Positions 53,623-64,000 are shown, numbered from the stretch's first letter. The stretch: DNA of 64,000 bases from Cantharellus purpuraceus (GCA_025174535.1 JALBUN010000034.1:1200001-1264000), one strand, 5' to 3'. A program made the numbers and translations. Notes: a model not told the origin generated them from the sequence alone.

Positions 53623-56600
53623 TCACTCACCAAGAGTATCTTTCGGATAGCAGATATATAACTTGATTGAGTTCTCAGTACTAGAGGTTAAGGCAGCCAC
53701 TGGAATCAACACTCACTGGATCATGGTGCACACCAAATTTTTGTCGGAAGTCACCCTTATTCATCAGACTAAATGTGTGAGATAGCCCATTGTAGGCTTT
53801 TTCAAGCAACATCACACGGAACCCGCCAACATGTTCAACCTTCTGCAGGGTCCGTGTCGCTCCAGCTCCAAAAGTGGCACTCCTTACACCAGCTTCACCA
53901 ATTTTCTTGATGACTTCAGACAGGATGAACTGCAAATTAATGTAATGAGGACCAGAGACATGGTTTGCTTGCCATCTTACCTCTATTGCTCCAGTAGGTG
54001 CTCCAGGGAATTCAAGTGCCCATTTGATCTGGAAGCCATGGGTGGCTGCCAACTGTGCCAAAACAAGGAGACAGCATATCTTCAAACATCAAATCATCTT
54101 CTAAGCCTGCCCAATTCCCAAAACCATGAAGATGACTATACCTTTCCCCCTTTATCTGTCGCATAAAAATATCGACGGTGCAGCACATCATCAAATGGCC
54201 GCAGCCCTGTCAAGTGGATTTGGCTGCCTCTGCGACTTGCCTTCCAGTCCTGAAGTCTCTGTTCTATGTTTTGTCTGAAGGCCTTGTCTGGATCTCCATT
54301 GATCTCATGTAACTTTACACCCTCCCGTTCGGCCCGGTGGATCTTCCTGCGAACATTCTTGTCATCCTGCAATGAGACTTCAATAGGGTTCAATCGTTCC
54401 TCTGCTGCAGCAATGACTGCACTCCAACCAAGATCCTGTGCAAGGTAGCTCTCTGTCCACTTATCCACACAACACCACACAGGCTTGAGGTTGTGCTCTT
54501 CCTTGATGTGTGTGAGATATGCTCGAACAACTCGGGGGATCTGATCAGGTTCACAAAGTGGGTTACCGAAGGTAACAGCAAACCCTTCTTCAGGAATATA
54601 AGCCACAGCTGCACCAGTTTCAGAATGACGCCAGACGGTCCAGGCAGGGTCCACCCAAGACGTGTTGGTTGCATCTCCATATTTGGCAATAAGCTACAAC
54701 TCGATCAGTTTCATCATGCATGATGCAATGAGATACACTCACATCTGGAAGTGGAGGTAGCTCTCTGGTGCATTTTCCCTTGATAGTACGAGCTTTGGGT
54801 CCATGAATCAGTATTGATTGAGCAGCTTCAACTGATGCTTCTGCAACATCCTGGCCGACTTTTGAAAAACTCTTTGGATCGCGAGGAAACAGGCTGGCCC
54901 ATCTGATATTATGTAGATTCAGGAATAGCATGACCAGACGTTCAAGGCCTAAAACACTATTTCAACACCCTAGGTGACTACAAAAGATATTGAAAAACTC
55001 ACCAATACCACCACCACCATGCTAATTACACAAGGGATATCATCAGGACTTTGTCTTTGAATTCTTGGCTTTAGACGTACAGGAGGACAACCCCATCTGA
55101 AACCATTGACATAGTCCTCCATGGATTCAGGATCAATCCCAGCCTCTCGCATTCTAGAATAAATTAGTATACGTCTTCATAATCTATACTATGGGGATAT
55201 TACCGCATTTCTAATTGGGGTGCTTGATGGATGCGCTGGCCGCCTGACAGTATCTCCTCACCACGTAAGAAAAAATCAAAAGAATTGGATAACCTCTGAA
55301 ATTGACATGATGTCAGATGATAATATCAAAAACTGTGATACCTACGTCATCATCTGGATCAGGCATTGTGTAGAAAGGTCGAATGGCAAGTGGAAACTTG
55401 TCTATGTTAGGAGGATTAGAATAAACTTGTTTAATCACTTCAGTCTTTGACTTGCCTAAGATATAGTAGTCAGTGTTGTACTTGTCTTTGATCAGTTGGC
55501 CAAGTCTCTGTTCTCCCTTGGTGCTCAAACCCTTGTGGTCGCCTGGATCCGAACCATCGTCATCTTTAAAACCACTTTCTCGCAGTAATTTCACGCCATC
55601 ATGGAATGTGAGTCGCAATGTCTTCTCAGGGTAAACTAGAGTCTCATGAGGAAACTGCTTCTTTACCACTTCAATCTGCACATGAAACGTCAGGACAACT
55701 TGGGAATAAAATTTGTCAAAATACCTCGCTGCGATACTCAGATTGGAGTCCCCGAAAGATGTGAAGCAGCAATAAGTCAAGACTCTTGATAACCTGAGAA
55801 TAATGGGATGTAAAAGTCATCTCCATGTCTAGACCGGTGAATTCTGTCAAGTGACGATGTGTATTTGAGTTCTCGGCTCTAAAGACTAAGGAGATTACTG
55901 TCATTTGAACTGCCTGTCCATACAACCCTGGAAATCTCACCTGGTCCTATTTCATAGACTCTCTCCATGTCTCCCGCAATGCACATTTGCTTAGCCAATT
56001 GGGGACTCTGTGCTAGGAAGGTTGCACGCCTAAAGTAGTCTACCTTGAAGACCGATGCACCTGACTCAGTAGCCGAACTTTGAAACTTAGATGACGATAT
56101 CTCTGTGAACTGTTGGTCATCAAGGTATGATCGGAATAGTTTGCAAATCCCTGAGTGTATGCGGAAGATGGCTTGAGAAGTAAATGTCTAGATTACCAAG
56201 TGACAGGGGACAATTAGTGTGGGACCTGAGATTCAAACAACAGTGACATACTCGCAGTTCTAATACACGATGTGTGAGCCTCGTCCGTTCGCCAACACGT
56301 GTGAAATGCGAATTCTCCTATAAAATTGTTGCTTCCTCATCCTTATCAAAACAAGTAATGTGTTTCTTACCTTTTCAAATGCCTTGGCAGGTCTACTTCC
56401 GTCGATGATGTGAAAAGGCAATGTTGCTGTCGGCTCAGCGACAATGTACAGCTGCACATTCATGAACCCAATCCGTTAGCAGCTACATGAGACATCTGTC
56501 ATGGGATGCATGCCTTGTGGACTTTTACCTCGAGTTTGTGAACTGTGGCACTTCTGACCTCGTCTTGACCATCCTTGGGTGTCTGGGCAGTACCCTCCAC

Positions 56601-57278
56601 AAGCACTATCGTCTCTTGATGTAGACGCCTGGCCCATCGTATCATATTTTCAGATACCAGACCTGGCTCTTCCATGACCAAGCCTTGTATTGTAGATGTT
56701 CCTTGACGAAAGATGAGGAAAACAATCCCTGAGCCTATGAACCCTGAGAATGGCTATAAAGCAAGAAAATTAGTACTGTAGCATACCTACTGCTCTATGG
56801 TAGTGAATCCTGGCTCTTAATTGAACGGGGTCGCCTTCTTTTTTCTGGGACACTGCATCAATGGATTCCAGATCTCGTTCTGGAAATAGTCACCAGAATG
56901 AGGACCAAAGCAACATCAACCATGAGGACATACCTATTGGTGTCTCTGGCACATAACCGTAATTTTCCTTAAGCACATCCTGCCCAAAGATGAATGTGAA
57001 TCTCATGAAAACAATTAGCTTTCCAAAATGAGACACACTTGTCCATACGCTTCAAGTTGCCTGAATTCTATCTGGCTCTTGGCTGCATAGCCCCGGGCCT
57101 CTTCATTCTGAGAACTCCCTTCAAGTTCTGAAAGGATGTCTGTGCCATTTTGGAGGCCTGGCACGCATCCGTTTTGTTCCAACTTTGGAACTGGAGGTTT
57201 GTATGCTGCTATGTCTTTGCTAGGTTCGAGCTTGCGACGAGCTGTGACTTTTGAGAGAACTTTCTTCAGGGTGGACAT
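53623..57278 (-). CDS. erdS: Aspartyl-tRNA synthetase-DUF2156 fusion (ergosteryl-aspartate synthase, ErdS)
   Basis: This is an 18-exon gene of 907 codons. The exons are 57278-57039, 56979-56934, 56879-56787, 56734-56514, 56451-56371, 56317-56252, 56187-55941, 55885-55725, 55675-55456, 55401-55346, 55295-55204, 55153-55081, 55021-55003, 54948-54743, 54693-54142, 54079-53981, 53929-53717 and 53661-53623; all phases agree. Residues 1-80 are a variable N-terminus. About 110-200 is the OB-fold anticodon-binding domain (VQLRARIHYHRAVG, IVLVEGT). About 240-575 is the class II catalytic domain, with motif 2 FRAENSNTHRHLTEF and motif 3 GGGGIGLERLVMLF. About 605-907 is a DUF2156/MprF-type aminoacyl-tRNA transferase domain (KYGDATNTSWVDP to DPLYICYPK). 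In known ErdS proteins the first half makes Asp-tRNA and the second moves Asp onto ergosterol. The exon 4 donor is uncertain: GC at 56513, or GT 15 nt earlier. Confidence 0.9.
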
Positions 57279-57341
57279 GACTCGTAAGTTGGAACGGAAC
57301 GAAGGAACATGGTCTATAAGTTGGTCATTGGCCTATAAATA

Positions 57342-57349
57342 TGACGTCA
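57342..57349. promoter_or_regulatory. CRE-like site upstream of erdS
   Basis: The palindrome TGACGTCA lies 64 bp upstream of the erdS start codon, next to TATTTATA and CCAAT on the minus strand. TGACGTCA is the core bound by ATF/CREB bZIP factors such as fungal Atf1. Function is inferred. Confidence 0.5.
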
Positions 57350-57977
57350 CTTTGACTCTCTCGAAGGACAGTCATCGCGTTTGACAGTAATAAGGCTTGG
57401 CAAAACTGGCGTGTTTAAGCGGAGCTTTCAGAGACATAAGCTCAAGCTCGAGGGAGGTAGGTGTACGGTGGCTGGGAATGATTAATGATTAATCAGGTGG
57501 CTACGCGAGCAATCCAGGTCCCCATCAGTCGCCTAGATTACATACCCTGCAATAGCTCACAAGGTCTACTTCCGCCCCCCATTAATTCTCAGTGATCATA
57601 ATAGGTGTCCACAGATTCCAGATCTCTAATGCCTGATAACGGAGGGCACCCTCGCGCTTGGTTTATATATATCACGTTATGCATTAGTTTTACTGTAGTC
57701 TTTTGGTGGCATGACCATCATACTGTAACAACCTTGAGAATATATACACACTGGTCTGATATTGCGTGTGTATAATGCAGATTATTCATTATTGTACGAA
57801 GACATATTCAAAATCAATGCCGTATATTAAATGTTCAAACGTCCATAATGTGAACAACGAGCTAACATATACTCGTCAGGTCAAATAGACTTGTCCGTGC
57901 AGATCACCGCACCCTTAGGTTGAAGGGAAAGATATCGCGAAAAGACAATGCCAAAACATAGTAAGAGTCCAAATCGT
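57350..57977. other. Intergenic region between erdS and the first CFEM gene
   Basis: No ORF or repeat is supported here. It holds the erdS promoter on the left and the CFEM gene 3' end on the right. Confidence 0.5.
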
Positions 57978-58820
57978 TTACAAAAATGCCCAAAGTCCAG
58001 CTAGACCCAAGACGATTCTGATGACCTTTCCGTCCTGTGTGGCCATGGAAAGCGCGCCGTTGCTGCTCGAAGTAGTGGGGACTTGCTGGATTGTCCCACT
58101 AGGCACCGTCGTGGTTCCAATGGATGGCGTGAATGTGTTCGAAGTAGAGTTCACAGCTCTGGTGGTGTTTGGAGCTGTCTCGGTTCCGTTCGTGATTGTT
58201 GACATCGAAGAGGGTAACGGCGCACCAGAAGATCCTGTACTAATACTAAGTGGCGTAGAAATCGATGCAGGTTTCGTAGCCGTGTTCGTGAAGCTCGTCG
58301 AAGGTGGAGGCGTGGGCGGCACAAGAGTATCGCTAGTACGTGGACCCCCAGATGGAGGAGTCGACTCGGGTGGAGATGTCTCAGAATTCGTCACAGTTAA
58401 AGAGGATGTTGCCGACGAGAATGGCGGAGGGATCGAGGTTGATGCCTCTACAGTGAATTGAACATATGCTAGATCATTACCAGCTTATGACCTACCATTG
58501 CTACAACCAGTGTCGACCATGCTTTCCCCTATCTGAGCATTCGCACTCGAACAGGACTGTCTGAAGCAGGTATTCGCGGAAGGTTGGAAGGATGTGTTCT
58601 TGCAAGCACATGACCAATTCTCACTGCCCGCCGCCAAAAATTTAGATGAACTGGGGACATTACAACACACAACTCACGGCGTCGAGCACCCTACAGCTTG
58701 GGATGCAGTGGACAGACAGGACATGACACATTGCGGGACGCCACCCTGAGCATTTGCAGTGAATGAAAGTCCAAATAAGACGGCAAATGCAATCATGGAA
58801 CGAGTGTTGTTGGTATACAT
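57978..58820 (-). CDS. CFEM-domain GPI-anchored protein, 255 residues
   Basis: There are three exons, 58820-58678, 58650-58496 and 58447-57978, with GT-AG introns of 28 and 48 nt (the first is unusually short). A signal peptide (MYTNNTRSMIAFAVLFGLSFTANAQ) is followed by eight cysteines in CFEM order: PQC, MSC, VGC, then WSCAC, NTC, QSC, TGC. A Ser/Thr/Pro-rich stalk then ends in a hydrophobic tail (IRIVLGLAGLWAFL), as expected for a GPI anchor. The Asp that binds haem in Csa2-type CFEM proteins is not obvious before the CAC motif. CFEM proteins act at the fungal cell surface in haem capture, adhesion or host interaction; which applies here cannot be told. A second such gene follows 0.4 kb away in the same orientation. 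Confidence 0.82.
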
Positions 58821-59178
58821 GGTCAAATCTTCGTTGTCGTCAAAGTGTAGGGTATGTGAAGCGAGAGGTATGATCAAGGTCGCTTAAAACCAGAGAAGAG
58901 CAACTTGAACCTCTGGCGCACTTACCCTTTTCGCTGCCAGCATGCGGACACAACTTGGAAGTGCCGAAATCCACTTGACCACTTGATCATGTGGCGTCGC
59001 GGAGTTTTATTGGTTATCGGCCGCTACACATGCAAAGCCATGGCAATGAAGTAAAAAGGAAGAAATCTGCATGTTTTCCGAAAAAAGGTATGTTTGTCAT
59101 ATGTCAACTTGGTACTATGAGAGCAATGAAGAGCAAATAGGCGTCGCGGTACAGACAGTACTTATTTTGTGTTTTCCG
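58821..59178. other. Intergenic region between the CFEM genes
   Basis: This is promoter space of the first CFEM gene and 3' end of the second. No further feature is recognised. Confidence 0.5.
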
Positions 59179-59859
59179 TTAAAGTACAGTTCCAGTGAGA
59201 ACTCCGGCTAGGACGGCAACGAGCCCAATGACATGACCCACACCCAATCCCTTATTAAGGCCAGATGCAGCACTGGAGGCAGATTGACTGGCGGCTGAGG
59301 CCGTACCTGAAGCGCTGGAGGCTGGGGCTGTACCAGAGGCATTAGATGCCGCGGCGGACCCTGAGCCAGACGCCGTGGCAGATCCAGAGTGAGAGGCAGA
59401 CCCCGAGCCGGACGCAGTGCCAGATGCAGAGACTGAACCTGGTTGAAGAGATAGAGTCAACACCACAAAGCAGCAACCTTGATCTTGAGCGAATACACAC
59501 CACAAATCGCGCTTTGAAGGCCGGAGGCCACCTGCTGGTCTGAGGCGGAGCAATCGGCCTTGAGACAGGCGAGGGCATTTGCTTGGAACTTCTGAGAGGT
59601 GCAGACACATGTCAGGTCAGTGCTATCCCACAGAAGTATCAGCAATTGAATGATGCCAGCTTGACAGCGCGGGAACGCGAACTCACACGGAGGTGCACCC
59701 AGCCTGGGTAGCCGCAGTGGTCGTGCAGTTCAGCACGCAAGGAGGAAGGCTGCCCAAAGACGTGGGAAGGGCGGCGGCAGCTGACGATGCGCTGCTCTGT
59801 GCCTGAACGCAGAGGAACGGCGTTGCGACAACGAACGCAAGGATGACATTGAAGAACAT
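59179..59859 (-). CDS. CFEM-domain GPI-anchored protein, 184 residues
   Basis: There are three exons, 59859-59687, 59622-59501 and 59438-59179, with introns of 64 and 62 nt. A signal peptide (MFFNVILAFVVATPFLCVQAQ) is followed by the eight-cysteine CFEM domain (PPC, LNC, AGC, TCVC, LAC, ADC, AIC), here with Asp two residues before the CVC pair (TDLTCVC), the position of the haem-ligand Asp. A low-complexity Ser/Ala/Gly stalk and a C-terminal hydrophobic segment (VIGLVAVLAGVLTGTVL) complete a typical GPI-anchored wall protein. It is shorter than, and only distantly similar to, its neighbour, so the pair is an old duplication or a functional cluster. Confidence 0.85.
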
Positions 59860-60085
59860 CTTTCAGAATTGGTCGAGGTGAGGGCGAATTGACGGAGGTG
59901 TGCGGGAAACAGGACGAACCTTCTGCAGTGTGGTTGTAGAGAATATGGTCGTTTGAAATGAAAGTCAATGTTCATTTTTAAAAACGAGCTAGTGCTTTAT
60001 AGCGTGACAGCAGATCAATATTCTCTTGGTATGTTTGGTCTACTCCGCTGTCACGGTTACCCCCCCACTGAAACAAAGGGGTCAC
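59860..60085. other. Divergent promoter region, CFEM gene and LYR gene
   Basis: The 226 bp between two divergently transcribed genes must hold both promoters. A C-run (CCCCCC near 60060) precedes the LYR start. No defined site was recognised. Confidence 0.5.
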
Positions 60086-61369
60086 ATGACCTGGCAGTTG
60101 CAGATTGCACGTCCGCTTCGCAGGACTGAGCTCGCAGTGTCGTTCGCAGCGTTGAGAAGAGTCAAACCCACTGTCCCCTTCTGGTGCCTCGCGGCCCACC
60201 GCATTCCTACGCTGTGGTCTCTCTATCGAGGACTGTTAAGAGCTGCACCGCACGAACATGTATGTTTGACATTGTACTGCACCTGACGTGTTCCTTGTTA
60301 TACCATCTTTAGATCCAATGGCGAATAAGGACACTCTTTCGCTTGCACAGGAGCCTGACAAGTCCGGCTAAGACAATAGATGAGCTCGCAAGGGGACATC
60401 GTGTAAGCCCAGCGTCTGGACTCTCACTGTCGGGGAGTCATTCAGCAATGCATAACAGTGGTTAGCTACCTTTCAGAATGCATCTCATGGAGACGAACAC
60501 AGCAGGGCCGTCATAGATAGGTATAATCGCTTGATTCATGCGAAGCGAGAGCGTGAACAGTGGAAGTCGATCTTCCGCGAGGAGTTGGTTCGTTCATTTC
60601 CCTTGTCAGATGTTAGATCAGCAGTCTGAAATGAATCATGTAGCGTTGGATTCGCAAAATGCGAGATCGTCCTATCATGACCGGTTCCCTTATGCGCCCT
60701 TCCATTTTTAACCGCCCCCTTCCCAGGCTGAAACCCCAGCCCATACATATTTCTAGGATGATCTGGAACAGGCGGAGGGTAAGGGAATTACGCCAACAAA
60801 AGCAAGAACTGTGGACCTCCTGGAGAGATGATCTTGGACGTGAAAGTGCCTTCGAAGCAAACCTGGCGCAACATGTTAAAAAGGACGGCTTGTGGTTTCA
60901 GAAAGTGTATGACAGTATGCAGGAATGGTGTAAGTCCACCAATTTCCCCACTTGTGGCGCATCGATCAATTGCCATCCCCAAGTTGACCCTGTCGACCAA
61001 CTTCTTGATTCCATTATGGCTTCTTACAATCTGGACGAAGATCGTGCACGGAGCACATACTCCCCCGAACTGATCGCGATGGTCAAAGCAGCGCGGCGAG
61101 AAAAGATTAGGAATAAAACGAGCGAGCGAGAGCGGGAGCGTCGCGGCGAAATCCTACCCAGCACCATACGACGGATGAATAAGGGGCCGCCGGCACATGT
61201 ACTCGCTAAGATGACTCCCGACCAAAGAAAGAGAGACCGTGTCTTGCGGGGACCAGGTGAGGCAGGTTATACAGGCCAGGTGAAAAGGCAAGCTGGTATG
61301 AAGCTCAAGGACGACGAATCTTGGCGGCGCGAATGTGGGAAGCCTCGTGTATGTGGATTAAGCTTTTAA
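60086..61369 (+). CDS. Mitochondrial LYR-motif (Complex1_LYR) protein, about 366 residues
   Basis: Four exons are inferred: 60086-60259, 60313-60402, 60477-60587 and 60644-61369. All introns are phase 0 and of 53-74 nt; the third has a weak donor, GTTCGT. The N-terminus (MTWQLQIARPLRRTELAVSFAALRR) is arginine-rich and acid-free apart from one Glu, like a mitochondrial presequence. The LYR tripeptide is at residues 46-48 in LWSLYRGLLR, followed by the basic helix pair IQWRIRTLFR. This is the three-helix fold that binds the acyl carrier protein and helps assemble respiratory or Fe-S proteins. The long C-terminal half (RPLPRLKPQP, many Arg/Lys/Glu) is of unknown function; this layout recalls fungal Cup1-like LYR proteins. 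The start could also be an in-frame ATG at 60026, but the shorter form gives the better presequence. Confidence 0.65.
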
Positions 61370-63773
61370 TAGAAATGTACAAAATTCCACAGGGGGGGAG
61401 TGATGGCCATGTGCCTGCAACGAGATGAGCCATTAAGCAAGGCACGTTGAACAAAAACAGGAACCTGGCAATACAGGCGCTGACAGGAGAAACTCAAAAT
61501 ACAGAGCGATTCTAAAAGTAGACTTGGCCGCCGCTGAAGAACACCTGACACTGCTGATACGAGGGGGAGAGCAGCACATTATGGCTGACATACAAATTGC
61601 ATACAACACCACCTCAACCCCTAACCAGTCGACATGTTCGGGGACGAATGACGAGGCGTAGCCAAAACACAGATCTACCGTCATGATCTATTGTTTTACT
61701 TGTGGAATGTTGAGGCTGTGAATATCTGCCTTCCATTCTGGCGTCATCAGGGCGATTATGATTTCGATGCCTTGCGGCCGGTATGGTAGGCGTCTGGATG
61801 AGCAAATTACGCCGGCCGCCTAGCAGAGATAGCAAGATTCCGCGTCCCCAAACTCAGTCACTTTCTCCACACTTGGACCTTGCCTCCCTTTCAACGTGGA
61901 AACTCACTCAACTTGAAAGTAATGGGCGTCTTGCTTAAAAGTCTTCCTTGTAAAAGCTAAAACAAGGGGCTAGGAAGAGTTCGCACAGAGGGGAAGTTGT
62001 TTGTATTGGGCGAATGATGTCTGCGACTTGTGGAGGACAACCACTCGCAGCTTCACGCGCAATGATTGGCCCTGTAACTGAGCAACTGATTCCATCGCGG
62101 GGAAACCCCAATATGGCAAAAACTGATTCCTGACAGTTATGAGCCATATTTACATACAAGGCAATGAATTTCCCAGCTCCGCTATTGTGGTGTTTCTTGG
62201 CTGGGTGTAGCAATTGTCTTCATCAATGGACGAAGGGAACAGAACCAAGGGATTGCCGACGTGAAAGATGCAAACCGCGGTTCGAGGTCCAACCGTCCCA
62301 GTTTAGCATAAGCAGATAAGCGTTTCAACCTCCATCTAGCTGTCGGTTTTGCTTCAATGTCCATTCCCTCAAAGTGATTGTAGTATAGCGCGCATGCCTG
62401 GATCATTGTGACATTCGGTGGCAAGATATCTTGAAACTCCTAGTGCTTTGCTTTTAAGCTAAATTATACTAGCTCCGACTGAGTCGCTTTGGATGCACTC
62501 TGATATTTCCTTCGTCTCGATGCTCGCCACCGGACCCCGTCTGAGTTTAAACTGAACCCCGAAACATCACGGCTCTGATCTGCTACATTCGCTTTCAAGA
62601 TGTACTGGCCAACATACGGCGGGTAAGCAGATAATTTTACCGCCAAATTGTAAATCATTCTTTTCGGATGAATGAGCCACACATCCCTACAATCCTGACA
62701 TGCATGCTGCCATTTTCTTTGCTATAAAGGTGAGCCGCTTTTGGCTACACTTCAACCAGACCCTCCCCCTTTCCAGAGCATTCTGTGGCGATCTCAACAA
62801 TTATTCTATATCTGATACTTCCTCTGCTCGTCATTATGACAGACGACCCGCTTTCTTTCCCTGGTTTCGTCCAGGAGTGTACGTGGCCTCGTACCTCTTC
62901 ACCTTCGTTTGCTAAATCTTCCTACACTCATCTCTACACTTATCTCGTATTATATACCGCCACCCAAATTCCAAACCTCCACGGCCCCCTGGAATGGCAT
63001 GCAAATGGGGGCTTGGCACCACCGCCCGCAAATGAACAAGAATCTATTCTCACAGCGGTGTATCAGCTGCCCCTTCCGCAGTCATTATACAATCAGATAC
63101 TTCATACAACAGCCTCTCATGTTCAAGATCTTCCAACGCCATCGCATTCCCACCGGCCTAGAGACCATGGGGTTATTCAAGGACTTTTAGGGTAAAGCAA
63201 CATCGGGAAAAGAAAAGTATGGTTTTGTCTCTGGACTGGTTGTGATAGGAAGCCTAATGGGTCAACAGCACATACGCATGTGCATAAAGACTATTTTGAA
63301 ACCAAAAAAAAACTGTATGAATGCATAGCGTGGTGAGTCTTGAACGTACTATTCATACCTACGGCTTCAGGAATGGTACTCAGCCCAACTACATTCTCAT
63401 CGCACTACAAGGCAAAACGCCACGCCACCACTCGGTATGCAGTGTTCGCTTGCAAAGTACGGTGGGCCACAAACTCTAGTCATCGTTGATCAGGCGGACT
63501 CATAGCTTCTTAAATTTCCAGCTCAAAAAAGTTCAATCGTAAAGATGCCCGTGGATCTCATGAGCTTGCCTGTGAGCAGGCTCTGATGGCTAAAGCCGAA
63601 GCAACCTGGCTAGCCTGAGCAATTACATGTATAACGATGCAAGTTCGATGCTAGTTTTACGAGAGGGCTTCAGTAGTTTTCTTCAAGCATGGGGAATTGC
63701 ATCCCATGATGGGGTTCAATGCTTCATACAAATACATTCATACTGTCCATCAGTACTCAGCCAGAGGCTGTAA
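61370..63773. other. Intergenic region, no supported gene
   Basis: Only short overlapping frames are present, without start context, introns or recognisable domains. A TATA-like GCTATAAAGG near 62720 precedes a plus-strand frame of about 130 codons (62785-63195), but nothing else supports that frame. No repeats from the families at the left were seen. Confidence 0.4.
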
Positions 63774-63965
63774 TCAAACTTTGGGTGCTTGGTCTTGTTC
63801 TTCTGCTATTTTCAGCCACTCAGGCTTTGACTCTTCAGTGAGTCGCTCAAACCTTTCTAGCTCAGCCTGCATACGCTGCTTCATCTCCTCCCCCTTTCCT
63901 GCTTGCAGCCCAGATGAACCGAGAGTAACCACCAGTGAGTTTCTCGAGCCAAGGACTTCCTTCAT
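63774..63965 (-). CDS. Last exon of an unidentified gene running off the right edge
   Basis: The open frame of 63 codons ends with TGA at 63774-63776. Directly upstream on the minus strand is TTTATAG, a good 3' splice site with a CTGAT branch-like motif, so the ATG at 63965 is probably internal. The encoded segment is charged and helical (GEEMKQRMQAELERFERLTEE). I do not recognise the protein. Confidence 0.5.
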   Translation of the reverse strand: MKEVLGSRNSLVVTLGSSGLQAGKGEEMKQRMQAELERFERLTEESKPEWLKIAEEQDQAPKV

Positions 63966-64000
63966 CTATAAATACGCACAATCAGCTTGTAGAACCAAAG

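Noticed and set aside
54970..55152. Minus-strand frame ending in a run of Val, resembling a membrane segment
   Set aside because: It is exon 12, intron, microexon and intron of erdS read through without splicing. The Val run is the GTGGTGGTGG that encodes glycines in the correct frame.
62785..63195. Plus-strand frame of 136 codons with a hydrophobic N-terminus
   Set aside because: There is no recognisable domain, codon pattern or neighbour support, and overlapping frames of similar length exist. It could be real only if transcripts show it.
1..64000. CRISPR arrays, bacterial operons, rRNA or tRNA genes
   Set aside because: None were seen. The direct repeats are minisatellites or LTRs without unique spacers. 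Spliced genes and LTR retrotransposons show the sequence is eukaryotic.

Overview
The window reads as a fungal chromosome segment, most likely from an agaricomycete (basidiomycete). The basis is short 45-60 bp introns in the host genes, a fused aspartyl-tRNA synthetase/DUF2156 gene, CFEM GPI-protein genes, and Ty3/gypsy and Ty1/copia elements of types common in mushroom-forming fungi. No rRNA, tRNA or CRISPR was seen. Species cannot be named from the sequence.

Positions 1-53441 are a nested pile of retrotransposons. The substrate is a Ty3/gypsy chromovirus, here called GypA (LTR starts TGTTATGAC, ends GTAACA, about 515 bp). It is present as several decayed copies in both orientations (A1-A6) plus solo LTRs. 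Inserted into it are: LTR-B (about 1.4 kb solo LTRs); a second, nearly intact gypsy element, GypC (3060-12111, LTRs 1415 bp), plus solo GypC LTRs at 12482 and 31599; LTR-D (362 bp solo LTRs plus one LTR with part of an internal region); a Ty1/copia element, CopE (33731-38284), sitting inside an LTR-B; and two copies of a 565 bp TIR element (MITE). Target-site duplications can be read directly for most of these, so the order of insertion can be followed.

Three design features stand out. GypA carries an extra gene on the strand opposite gag-pol, between pol and the 3' LTR. That gene has its own TATA box and encodes a long charged coiled-coil protein with a cysteine array matching the Zn2Cys6 spacing. 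GypC has a 144-codon ORF with its own upstream TATA-like box inside each LTR. GypA also looks self-primed in the manner of Tf1: 12 nt of the LTR just after a conserved hairpin are complementary to the sequence next to the LTR end. Both gypsy families carry homopolymer slippery heptamers suited to -1 frameshifting between gag and pol, and CopE has a primer-binding site matching the anticodon arm of initiator tRNA-Met.

Positions 53442-64000 are ordinary gene space. An 18-exon gene on the minus strand (57278-53623) encodes a 907-residue AspRS-DUF2156 fusion, the architecture of ergosteryl-aspartate synthase ErdS. Its stop codon is only 182 bp from the retrotransposon border. Two small CFEM, GPI-anchored wall/membrane protein genes follow in tandem (58820-57978 and 59859-59179, minus). 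Then come a mitochondrial LYR-motif protein gene (60086-61369, plus) and, at the right edge, the last exon of an unidentified minus-strand gene.
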